Positions 46,921-54,299 of a stretch of 64,000 bases of DNA are shown one piece after another. The first letter of the stretch is position 1; every line of letters starts with the position of its first letter. Position numbers and translations under genes: made by a program. The stretch is taken from the NCBI RefSeq assembly GCF_005887635.2, contig NZ_CP040821.1:124001-188000 (forward strand), in the 5' to 3' direction. The stretch is from Paroceanicella profunda. Its GTDB lineage: Bacteria; Pseudomonadota; Alphaproteobacteria; Rhodobacterales; Rhodobacteraceae. The notes below the pieces were generated by a model. The model ran no database searches and was not told the DNA's origin. It was given only the letters and a program-made list of their open reading frames with translations.

Positions 46921-48237
46921 ATGGTCGAATGGCAATTCGCACTGCTGGTGATGTTCGGCGGGGTGGTGGGGTTCCTGCTGCTCGGCCTGCCGGTGGTCTT
47001 CTCCTTCCTCACGGTCAACATCATCGGCGCGCTGATCTTCCTCGGCGGAGACCTCGGCCTGCTGCAGATGGTGCGCAACATGCGCTCGGCGGTGGCGCAA
47101 TACGCGCTGGTGCCCATCCCGCTCTTCGTGCTGATGGGCGAGGTGATGCTGCACACCGGCATGGCCGCACGCTCGATCAACGCGATCGACCGGGTGATCT
47201 CCCGCGTGCCAGGCCGCCTCTCCATGGTGGCGGTGATCGGGGGCACGGTCTTTTCCTCGCTCTCCGGCTCCACGCTGGCGAATGCCGCCGTGCTGGGCAA
47301 GACCCTGCTGCCGGAGATGCGCGCGCGCGGCTATGCGCCCACCATCGCCATCGGGCCCATCCTCGCGGTGGGGGGCGTCGCGATGCTGATCCCGCCCTCC
47401 GGCCTCGCGGTGATGCTGGGCTCGCTGGCGCGCATCTCGATCAACGACCTGCTGCTGACGGCCATCGTGCCCGGCATCCTGATGGCCATCGCCTTCTTCG
47501 CCTACATCGCCATCCGCTGCCGGATGAACCCGGCCCTCGCGCCGGCCTATGAGGTGGAGGCGCTGCCGCTGCGCGACCGCCTCATGCCGCTGGTGAAATA
47601 CGTGCTGCCACTGGTGGGCATCTTCGTGGTGGTGGTGGGCAGCATGATGACCGGCGTGGCCACGCCCACGGAATCCGCCGCCCTGGGGGTGATCGCCTCG
47701 GTGATCGCCGGGGCCTGCTACCGCTCGGTGACGCTGGCCAACATGAAGGAGGCGGTGATCGAGACGCTGAAATTCTCCGCCATGATCCTGTTCGTGATCT
47801 GCGCCTCGGGCACCTTCAGCCAGATCCTCGCCTTCTCCGGCGCAACCCAGGCGGTGGCCGATCTCGTCACCACCTTCGGGCTGGCACCGCTGGCGATGAC
47901 GGTGGCCATGCTCTCGGTGCTGGTGCTGCTGGGCTGCTTCATGGACCAGGTGTCGATGATGATGCTCACCCTGCCGGTGTTCATGCCCATCATCGCCGCC
48001 ACGGGCATCGACCCGCTGTGGTTCGGCGTGCTGATGCTCATCGCGCTGGAAATCAGCCTGTGCACGCCGCCCTTCGGCCTGCTGCTGTTCGTGATGCAGG
48101 GCGTGGCGGGGCGCGAGACGCCGATCTCGACCATCTACGCGGCGGTGGTGCCCTTCCTGATCCTCGAGTTCGCGGTGATGGCGCTGCTCGTCATCTTCCC
48201 CGGGCTCGTGCAATGGCTCCCGGACCTGCTCCGCTGA
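46921..48237 (+). CDS. dctM: TRAP transporter large permease DctM
   Basis: A 438-aa permease with about 12 hydrophobic segments and the DctM signatures LVPIPLFVLMGEVMLHTGMA, LSGSTLANAAVLG, GVATPTESAALGVI and CFMDQVSMMMLTLPVFMPII. With DctQ it forms the sodium-driven membrane part fed by DctP. A strong rho-independent terminator follows directly. Confidence 0.96.
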   Translation: MVEWQFALLVMFGGVVGFLLLGLPVVFSFLTVNIIGALIFLGGDLGLLQMVRNMRSAVAQYALVPIPLFVLMGEVMLHTGMAARSINAIDRVISRVPGRLSMVAVIGGTVFSSLSGSTLANAAVLGKTLLPEMRARGYAPTIAIGPILAVGGVAMLIPPSGLAVMLGSLARISINDLLLTAIVPGILMAIAFFAYIAIRCRMNPALAPAYEVEALPLRDRLMPLVKYVLPLVGIFVVVVGSMMTGVATPTESAALGVIASVIAGACYRSVTLANMKEAVIETLKFSAMILFVICASGTFSQILAFSGATQAVADLVTTFGLAPLAMTVAMLSVLVLLGCFMDQVSMMMLTLPVFMPIIAATGIDPLWFGVLMLIALEISLCTPPFGLLLFVMQGVAGRETPISTIYAAVVPFLILEFAVMALLVIFPGLVQWLPDLLR

Positions 48238-48267
48238 GCGGTGTCTCCCGGGGACGGGAGCGACCTG

Positions 48268-48298
48268 CCCCCGCAGGCCCGGCCTGCGGGGGGCTTTT
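48268..48298 (+). terminator. rho-independent terminator after the TRAP operon
   Basis: A perfect 11-bp stem (CCCCCGCAGGC / GCCTGCGGGGG, 48268-48292) with a 3-base loop, followed by GCTTTT. It lies 30 bp after the dctM stop and abuts the stop of the convergent LysE gene. Confidence 0.87.
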
Positions 48299-48927
48299 CA
48301 GGGCGTTGCGGCCTGCCGCCCGATGCGCGCCAGCGCCAGCCCCGCTCCGGCACCGAAGAACAGCCCCCCGGTGAGCCGGTGGCGCAGCGGCCCGAGCCGG
48401 GTGAGCGCCGGGCGCGCCCGCTCGGCGCAGGTGACCCAGAGCAGGTCGCCCGCCAGCATCACCGCCAGATGCACCGCCGCCGCCTGCACCAGCCCGGCGG
48501 CGCCCGCGTCCGGGCCCACGAACTGCGGCAGGAACGCGGCGCTGAACAGCAGCGTCTTCGGGTTGACCGCCGCCACCAGCAGCCCGCGCAGCAGCAGCCC
48601 GGCCGAGGGCCGCGGCTCCTGCGCCGGCATCTCCGCCGCCGCCGCGCCCCGGCGCCATGACCGCCAGCCGAGCCAGAACAGGTAGGCCACCCCCAGCCAG
48701 CGCAGCCAGGAGAAGGCCCCGGCCGCGTGCTCCAGCAGCGCCGCCAGCCCCAGCGCCACCAGCACGAGCTGCAGCCCCACGCCCAGCGTCGTGCCGAGCA
48801 CCGTGGCGATGCCCGCGCGCTGCCCGTGCCCGAGAGTGGTGGCGATGATGAGGGCGACGTTCGGCCCGGGAAGGGCGACGAGCGCCGCCGTCGTGCCGGC
48901 CAGCGCCAGAGCTGCGTGAAGATCCAT
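48298..48927 (-). CDS. LysE/RhtB-family exporter
   Basis: A 209-aa membrane protein with about six hydrophobic segments. It has the family opening LVALPGPNVALIIATTLGHG (normally PGPN/PGPD) and the later AAVNPKTLLFSAAFLPQF. Members export amino acids or related metabolites. The start is the ATG of MDLHAALA, with GGAGG 7 bp upstream. It is convergent with the TRAP operon and has no obvious operon partner. Confidence 0.91.
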   Translation of the reverse strand: MDLHAALALAGTTAALVALPGPNVALIIATTLGHGQRAGIATVLGTTLGVGLQLVLVALGLAALLEHAAGAFSWLRWLGVAYLFWLGWRSWRRGAAAAEMPAQEPRPSAGLLLRGLLVAAVNPKTLLFSAAFLPQFVGPDAGAAGLVQAAAVHLAVMLAGDLLWVTCAERARPALTRLGPLRHRLTGGLFFGAGAGLALARIGRQAATP

Positions 48928-49618
48928 GCGTCCGCCTCCGATGAATGGGGTCCGTCCCCAGTCTGGCACGACATCGCGCGCCGAGCCAGCCACCTGCGCG
49001 CGGGCGGCAGCGCTCGGCGGAGACGGCCCCCCCGGCACGACCACCTGACCGGCCCGCGGCCTCCCGCCGGGGGCGCCAGGGCTCTGCAACCCACCGGCCG
49101 AGGCGGGGGAGAGGACGGGGCGGACCGGGACTCCGGGGGCCCCATCGGGGCGCTTTCGTGAACCGGCGGCAGGCGGACCGACCGGCTGGGCTGTCAGGAC
49201 CCTGCAATGTGGAGCGCATGTCCCCGCGGGGCCGGGACGTGGCGCGGAGCCGCAACGGGCGGGCCAGGCGCGCGCACGGGGAGAGGCGGATCGACGTGCC
49301 CGACGGCGCGCGCAGGGGCCCTCGCGCAGCAGACCGCTCGCGGAGCCGGCACGGGCGCAGGTGTCGCCGTGTCGCGTGGGCCGGAGGGGGACTTCCCCTC
49401 GGGGGCATCGAGCCCCGTCGGGAAAGGGCCGGCGGGGCCGGCCGGCGCCCGGCGGTGCGCGGGTGCACGATGGCTCCGGACCGGCGTGCACCCGCGCGCC
49501 GGGCCCGGCCTCACCGGAGGGCGTGACGCTGGCGCGTCCGATCGGGCCTCGCTGGAGGGTGTGGCGCAGACGCGTCCGGCCGGGTCGCGCCGGGGGCCGT
49601 GACGCAGGGCGCGCCGGG
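48928..49618. other. 691-bp GC-rich stretch without a gene
   Basis: No frame here has recognisable homology; the long frames across it come from base composition. The right end (49509-49618) is a degenerate tandem repeat lying just past the asparaginase-like stop. The left end should hold the LysE promoter. No tRNA-like or riboswitch-like fold was recognised. Confidence 0.6.
49509..49618. repeat. degenerate tandem repeat, period about 38 bp
   Basis: Copies start at 49509, 49547 and about 49585. Each has the framework CTCxCxGGAGGGxGTGxCGC followed by xGxCGCGTCCGxxCGGG; the third copy is more diverged and shorter. It ends about one base before the asparaginase-like stop codon (49619-49621). 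Confidence 0.6.
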
Positions 49619-50608
49619 TCAGCAGGCCAGCAGCAGGGCCTGGAGCGCGTCGGCGGGCATGGCTTCCGCCAGCGCCAGCATCAGGAGGATGCGCAGCTTG
49701 TTGGGCGCGAGCGATCCGCCCGAAAGAATGCCGTCTGCGGTGTTGTAGGCCTGCAGCGGCACGCGGCCGCGCGGGGCGCGGGAGCTCTGGACGACGGTGA
49801 CCCCGGCCGCCACGGCGCGTTTCAGCGCGGCGCGCTCGCCCGGCGTGCAGCGGCCCGGGGGCATTCCGGCACTCACGATGGCCCGGGCGCCGGCGGCGAT
49901 GAAGGCATCGATGGCGGCACCATCCGCCCCGGCGTGAGAGAAGGCGATATCGACCCGGGGCAGGGCGCGCGCATCGGCCGGCAGGGCGAAGCGGCGCGGG
50001 CGGGGCGGGGCCTGGCGGGCGAGGCGCAGGGTGCCGTCGGCCTCGACGAGGCCGAGGGGGCCGAATTCGGGCGCCTCGAAGGCGTCGAGGGCGAAATTCG
50101 CGGTCTTGCTCACGTCACGCGCATCGAAGAGCGTGGCGTTCATGCTCAGGCAGGCGCCGGGCGCGAGGCGTCCGCTCGCCGCCGCGGCGATGGCGGCGCG
50201 CAGGTTCGGGCCCGCGTCGGAACCTTCGGTGTTGGGCGGGCGCTGCGCCCCGGTGAAGACGACCGGCAGAGGGGCCGCGCAGGTGAGCCAGGTGAAGAAC
50301 GCCGTCTCCTCCATCGAGGCGGTGCCGTGGGTGACCACGATGCCCGAAAGGCCCGGCTCCGCCCCCCGCGCGGCGATCTCCGCGCCGAGCGCGCACCAGT
50401 CGGCGGCGGTGATGCCGGTGGAGGGCAGGGTGCGGAAGGAGTGCGGCACCGCCTCGACACCGGGCAGGCCGGGGGCGAGCTCGGCCAGCACCTCCTCCAC
50501 CGGGCGGATGATGCCGGTGTCCCCGTAATCCACCCAGTCGCGCGCATGCGCGCCCATCATCGCGAAGGTGCCGCCCGCGCCGATGACCGCGACGCGCCGC
50601 GCGCTCAC
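49619..50608 (-). CDS. asparaginase-family amidohydrolase with altered active site
   Basis: A 329-aa protein of the type I/II L-asparaginase family. The nucleophile Thr14 (GAGGTFAMM), second Thr96 in HGTASMEET and Lys168 in DVSKTAN are kept. The Asp that follows the second Thr in true asparaginases (HGTDTMEET) is Ala97. That Asp binds the amino group of asparagine, so a different amide is the likely substrate. The GTG start overlaps the Rieske ferredoxin stop by 4 bp. It is the last gene of the Rieske operon and may release ammonia from a pathway amide. Confidence 0.88.
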   Translation of the reverse strand: MSARRVAVIGAGGTFAMMGAHARDWVDYGDTGIIRPVEEVLAELAPGLPGVEAVPHSFRTLPSTGITAADWCALGAEIAARGAEPGLSGIVVTHGTASMEETAFFTWLTCAAPLPVVFTGAQRPPNTEGSDAGPNLRAAIAAAASGRLAPGACLSMNATLFDARDVSKTANFALDAFEAPEFGPLGLVEADGTLRLARQAPPRPRRFALPADARALPRVDIAFSHAGADGAAIDAFIAAGARAIVSAGMPPGRCTPGERAALKRAVAAGVTVVQSSRAPRGRVPLQAYNTADGILSGGSLAPNKLRILLMLALAEAMPADALQALLLAC

Positions 50609-50940
50609 GCCGGCGCCCCGGCGAGGGCCACGAGAACCGCCTCGCCCTCGACGCGCACGGCATAGGTGGGGGCGTCCTTCTCGGCCGGGTCGCCGGCGGG
50701 TTTGCCGTTGCGGTAGTCGAAGAGCCCGCCGTGGAGGGGGCACTCGATGACGCAATCCTCGGTGTCGCAATAGCCCTCGGAGAGCCAGGCCTGGCCATGG
50801 GTGCACAGGTCGTCGAGCACGTAGAACTGCGCGCCGTCGTTGATGACGCAGAGCCGCTTGCCGGCGGCGGTGAAGCTGCGGGCCTCGCCCTCCGGCACGT
50901 CGCCGGTGGCGCAGAGGCGGGTCCAGTCGCTGTCGGTCAT
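50605..50940 (-). CDS. Rieske [2Fe-2S] ferredoxin
   Basis: A 111-aa soluble ferredoxin. The cluster ligands are in CTHGQAWL and CPLHGGLFD (about residues 46-67), and the length is that of NdoA/BphF-type electron carriers. It probably feeds electrons to the Rieske oxygenase at the head of this operon (54299-55627), with the reductase at 61370 as donor. It overlaps both neighbours by 4 bp. Confidence 0.92.
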   Translation of the reverse strand: MTDSDWTRLCATGDVPEGEARSFTAAGKRLCVINDGAQFYVLDDLCTHGQAWLSEGYCDTEDCVIECPLHGGLFDYRNGKPAGDPAEKDAPTYAVRVEGEAVLVALAGAPA

Positions 50941-51890
50941 ACGGTCTCCGTCGGGGCTGTGGCGGGGGCGTGGAGCGGGCGCAGCGCGCCGGTGATCTCG
51001 CGCGCGGCGGAAAGGCCGTGGCGGGTGCAGTACTCGGCGATCCAGTCCACCGCCTCGGTCATCGTGTGGGGGTGGATGAAATTCGCCGTGCCCACCTGCA
51101 CGGCCGTGGCCCCGGCGAGCATGTATTCCACCGCATCCTCTCCGCAGGTGATGCCGCCGCAGCCGATGACCGGGATGCGCACCGCCTTCGCGCACTGGTG
51201 GACCATGCGCAGCAGGATGGGCTTTACCGCCGGGCCGGTGAGCCCGCCCATCACGTTGCCGAGGCGCGGGCGCATGGTCTCCGCGTTGACCGCCATGCCG
51301 AGGATGGCGTTGCCGACGATCAGGGCCTCGGCCCCCGCCTCCTCCGCCACCCGGGCGAAGACGGTGATGTCGCCCACGTTGGGCGTGAGCTTGGCCCAGA
51401 CCGGTGTGCGGGTGGCCGCCACCATGCGCTCGATCACCTCGCGCGTCGCCTCCGGGTCCATTCCGAAGGCGCGGCCGTCGGCCTTGAGGTTGGGGCAGGA
51501 GATGTTGGCCTCGATCGCGGCGATGCGCGGGTCGGAGATATAGGCGGCGAGCTTGCCGAAATCCTCCGCCGTATCGGCCGAAACCGAGGCGATGAGCGGC
51601 GCGTCGCAGGCCGCATAGGCCGGCAGCGTATGCTCCAGCAGGTAATCGGGCCCCTTGGAGGGGATGCCGATGGAGAACAGCGTCGCGTCGCGATATTCCG
51701 CCACCCGCGGCGGCAGGGTGCCCTGGCGCAGGTCCGGCGTGATGGTCTTGAGCACGATGGCGCCGAGCCGGCCCATGTCGATCACCTGCGTCATGCCCTC
51801 GGCAATGGTGCCGGAGGCGGGCATGACCGGGTTCTTCAGCGTGAGCGAGCCGATGCGGACCGAAAGGTCCGGTGCAGTGGAGCTTACCAT
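50937..51890 (-). CDS. dihydroorotate dehydrogenase-like flavoprotein, class 1B type
   Basis: A 317-aa FMN TIM-barrel enzyme. The class 1 base Cys is in ANISCPNLKADG, with the neighbouring AKLTPNVGDI and VQVGTANFI phosphate region. Class 1B enzymes work with a PyrK subunit, and a PyrK homologue is encoded immediately upstream (7-bp overlap). The start is the ATG of MVSSTAPDL at 51890. In this catabolic operon it more likely oxidises or reduces a dihydropyrimidine-like intermediate than makes orotate. Confidence 0.9.
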   Translation of the reverse strand: MVSSTAPDLSVRIGSLTLKNPVMPASGTIAEGMTQVIDMGRLGAIVLKTITPDLRQGTLPPRVAEYRDATLFSIGIPSKGPDYLLEHTLPAYAACDAPLIASVSADTAEDFGKLAAYISDPRIAAIEANISCPNLKADGRAFGMDPEATREVIERMVAATRTPVWAKLTPNVGDITVFARVAEEAGAEALIVGNAILGMAVNAETMRPRLGNVMGGLTGPAVKPILLRMVHQCAKAVRIPVIGCGGITCGEDAVEYMLAGATAVQVGTANFIHPHTMTEAVDWIAEYCTRHGLSAAREITGALRPLHAPATAPTETV

Positions 51891-52729
51891 CCCATGGCCT
51901 CCTCGAGGGTGAAGACCGGGCCGTCCCAGCAGACCCGGCGGTATTCCTCGCCCCCACCGGGCAGCGCCACGGGGATGACGCAGGCGTAGCACATGCCCAG
52001 GCCGCAGCCCATGTGCTGCTCCAGCGCGATCTCGCCGGTGATGCCCCAGGAGCGGGCGAGCCCGCGCGCGAGGCGGAACAGCCGGTTGGAGCCGCAGGTG
52101 GCGATGTAATCGAAGGCGCGCTCGTCGTGCAGGGCCGTGAGGTGCGGCTCCATCTCCTCCGGGGCGGAGGAGCCGTCGGTGTCGACCACCTCGATCACCC
52201 GGGCGCCGGCGGCCGCAAGCTCGGCGCGCGACATCACCAGCTCCGGGCTGCGGGCGCTGAGCACGGCGGTGACCGCGGCGCCGCTCTCCGCCGCGAGGCG
52301 GGCGAGCGGGGCCATGGTGGCAAGGCCCACGCCGCGGCCGAGGATCATCACATGGCGCGTGCCCTGCGGCAGGGTGAAGCCGCGGCCCAGCGGCCCGAGG
52401 GCGTTCAGCGTCTCGCCCGGGCGCAGGGTGGCGAGGCCGCGGGTGCCCTTGCCGGTGACCTTGTAGAGAAAGCCGATCTCGCCGCGGGCGCGGTCGATGC
52501 GGTAGATGCTCATCGGGCGGCGCAGGAAGGGCTGGCCGGCCTCGGTGGCGGGGCAGAGCAGGTGGAAGAACTGCCCGGCCCGGGCGCGCAGGGCGGCCTC
52601 CGGGGCGCGGGCGATCATCAGCCGGTACTCGGCATTCACCGCGTCATTGGAGACGATCTCGCAGAGCGCCTCCTCGATGGGAAAGCCGGCGCGCGCCTCG
52701 GGGGCGGGGCTCAGGGCGGTGTCGGGCAT
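51884..52729 (-). CDS. PyrK-like NAD/FAD/[2Fe-2S] electron-transfer subunit
   Basis: A 281-aa ferredoxin-reductase-fold protein. FAD-binding RRPMSIYR, NAD-domain LGRGVGLATMAPL and the C-terminal cluster motif CGLGMCYACV with a later Cys (RRVCWDG) match PyrK. It should pass electrons between NAD and the class 1B dehydrogenase encoded next. It could also act as an oxygenase reductase, but a dedicated ferredoxin reductase is encoded at 61370. Confidence 0.91.
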   Translation of the reverse strand: MPDTALSPAPEARAGFPIEEALCEIVSNDAVNAEYRLMIARAPEAALRARAGQFFHLLCPATEAGQPFLRRPMSIYRIDRARGEIGFLYKVTGKGTRGLATLRPGETLNALGPLGRGFTLPQGTRHVMILGRGVGLATMAPLARLAAESGAAVTAVLSARSPELVMSRAELAAAGARVIEVVDTDGSSAPEEMEPHLTALHDERAFDYIATCGSNRLFRLARGLARSWGITGEIALEQHMGCGLGMCYACVIPVALPGGGEEYRRVCWDGPVFTLEEAMGW

Positions 52730-53244
52730 CAGAAGGACTCTCCGGCAGGGATGAGGCAGCGCAGCGCCTCGGGCGTGTCGGCAAGGGAGATGGCGTGGAG
52801 GCTCTCGAAGCGCATCGCGGCGATGCGCCAGCCCTCGGGAAGCTGTGCCCAGCTCTGGGCCACGCGGCCGGTGAGCAGGACCACACGGCCATCCGCCTCG
52901 CGGATACCGAGCTCGAGGAGCCGCCAGGAGGCGGTGGCGGAGCCGCCCTCCACCCCGATCAGCGGCTGGCCGTAATGGTGGGCGGTGAACTGCCAGGGGC
53001 TCACGCGGAAGAAGGCCTCGATTGCCGCGCGGCCCTGTCGGTCACCGCCGAAATCGCCGCCCTGCCAGAGGGCATCGGGGGCGAAGCAGGCGGCCTGACC
53101 GGCGGCGGCACGGTCGATCTCCGCCCGGGCCCGCTTCGCGCGCAGGGCGGTGTATTTCGCATCGGCCGCGGTGGCGTAGCGCTCCATCACTTCGGCGATG
53201 GCGGCGCAGGCCTCCAGCCGCGCGAGCCGCTCTTCCAGCGTCAT
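52729..53244 (-). CDS. NTF2/SnoaL-like small protein
   Basis: A 171-aa protein with a SnoaL-like fold pattern: an N-terminal helix pair (IAEVMERYATAADAKYTALR), then FAPDALWQGGDFGGDRQGRA and a curved sheet ending GWRIAAMRFES. Similar folds serve as hydroxylase beta subunits, cyclases or dehydratases. It overlaps the PyrK-like gene by 1 bp and the cupin gene by 4 bp. The reaction is unknown; a beta-subunit-like role is possible because the Rieske oxygenase has no other partner. Confidence 0.78.
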   Translation of the reverse strand: MTLEERLARLEACAAIAEVMERYATAADAKYTALRAKRARAEIDRAAAGQAACFAPDALWQGGDFGGDRQGRAAIEAFFRVSPWQFTAHHYGQPLIGVEGGSATASWRLLELGIREADGRVVLLTGRVAQSWAQLPEGWRIAAMRFESLHAISLADTPEALRCLIPAGESF

Positions 53245-53522
53245 CCTGCCGCCCTCACCCGGTAGAGGAGCGCGCGGCCCTGGGGCACGAGCGCCCGGCG
53301 CGCCCCGGCGGGGATCAGCGCGCCCTGTCCGGCGGAAAGCGCGTGGCGCGCGCCGTCGCAGGTGAGGGTGAGCGCGCCTTCGAGCACGGCAAGCATCTCC
53401 TCGGGGCCGGTGGCCTCCGGCGCCTCGGCTTCGAGCCAGCCGAGATCGACCGAGAGGGAAGCGCCCTGCGCGTGGTAGGGGGCGGCGCCCAGGCCGGACT
53501 GTTCGACGCGCGGGCCGCTCAT
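53241..53522 (-). CDS. small cupin-like protein
   Basis: A 93-aa single-domain protein with a cupin-like strand pattern (EEMLAVLEGALTLTCDGARH, LSAGQGALIPAGARRALVP). The usual metal-binding His residues of motif 1 are missing, so it may bind a ligand without a metal. The start overlaps the stop of the next cupin gene upstream (ATGA). No function is recognised. Confidence 0.72.
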   Translation of the reverse strand: MSGPRVEQSGLGAAPYHAQGASLSVDLGWLEAEAPEATGPEEMLAVLEGALTLTCDGARHALSAGQGALIPAGARRALVPQGRALLYRVRAAG

Positions 53523-53932
53523 GCTTTCTCTCCCATCGGGTAGAACACCTGCGAGGCGCCCTTGGCGCCGTATTCGGCGCGCGGCGGGGTCACCACGTTG
53601 AGGCGCAGGCACATGCCCTCGGCGTCGAAACTGTTCACGCCCGAATGCGGCGCATCGGCGGGCATGATCATCACGGAGCCCGCCTCCAGCGCCACCGTGC
53701 TCTCGGGCGCCGCCCCGTCCGGGCCGAGGCCCACGGTGCAGCCGCCGCGCAGCTGCAGGGTGGCCTCTTCGCCGTGCGCGTGGGACTTCGGCGGGATGTC
53801 CGAGCCCTTGGCGGCGCGGAAGTTCACCACGCCGACCGAGAGCGCGTCACCCACGACGGACTGCATGTAGAGCCCGTCCGCGACCACCTCGCGCAGGCCT
53901 TCGGTGAAGGAGAAGATCTGACAGCTTGCCAT
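53519..53932 (-). CDS. cupin-domain protein
   Basis: A 137-aa single cupin. Motif 1 is KSHAHGEEATLQLRGG with His, His and Glu spaced as metal ligands, and motif 2 is IMPADAPHSGV with the second His. It is probably metal-dependent: a small isomerase, decarboxylase or dioxygenase, or a sensor. It lies between the smaller cupin gene and an unknown protein gene in the Rieske operon. Confidence 0.83.
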   Translation of the reverse strand: MASCQIFSFTEGLREVVADGLYMQSVVGDALSVGVVNFRAAKGSDIPPKSHAHGEEATLQLRGGCTVGLGPDGAAPESTVALEAGSVMIMPADAPHSGVNSFDAEGMCLRLNVVTPPRAEYGAKGASQVFYPMGEKA

Positions 53933-53942
53933 CCCGGCCCCC

Positions 53943-54299
53943 TCAGAGCGCCGGGCGCAGGCGGTGCGCCTCGTCGGGCGCGAAGCGCTTGGACTCGTAG
54001 CCGTCGATCACGGTGGCCTGCGGGTCGTAGGACTCGATGGCGGGTGCCACCTCGGCCAGCGACATCAGCATGTAGAAGAGGTTCTTCGTGGGGGCGTCCA
54101 TCGCCTCCGGGTCGGGGAAGCCGTTCGCGTCGATATGCGCGGTCATCGCCTCGACATGCGGCAGCACGGCCTCGGCGAAGGCCTTGATCCCGGGGAAGGG
54201 CGAGGTGACCCGGCGCAGGTTGCGCAGGGTCTCGGTGGCAAGGCACCAGTCGGACCAGGGCTCCAGGTCGGCAAAGGCGGCGGGCAGGATGGCGGTCAT
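53943..54299 (-). CDS. uncharacterised 118-aa protein
   Basis: Not recognised. A soluble, mainly helical protein beginning MTAILPAAFADLEPWSDWCL and ending HRLRPAL, with no Cys cluster, signal peptide or membrane segment. Its start overlaps the Rieske oxygenase stop by 1 bp, so it is translated with it. The tight coupling suggests a helper or second subunit of the oxygenase, or a small enzyme of the same pathway. Confidence 0.72.
   Translation of the reverse strand: MTAILPAAFADLEPWSDWCLATETLRNLRRVTSPFPGIKAFAEAVLPHVEAMTAHIDANGFPDPEAMDAPTKNLFYMLMSLAEVAPAIESYDPQATVIDGYESKRFAPDEAHRLRPAL

Noticed and set aside
50937..51890. Housekeeping pyrimidine-biosynthesis pyrD
   Set aside because: It is embedded in a degradative operon with a Rieske ferredoxin and oxygenase and has a PyrK partner, unlike the usual class 2 gene of alphaproteobacteria.
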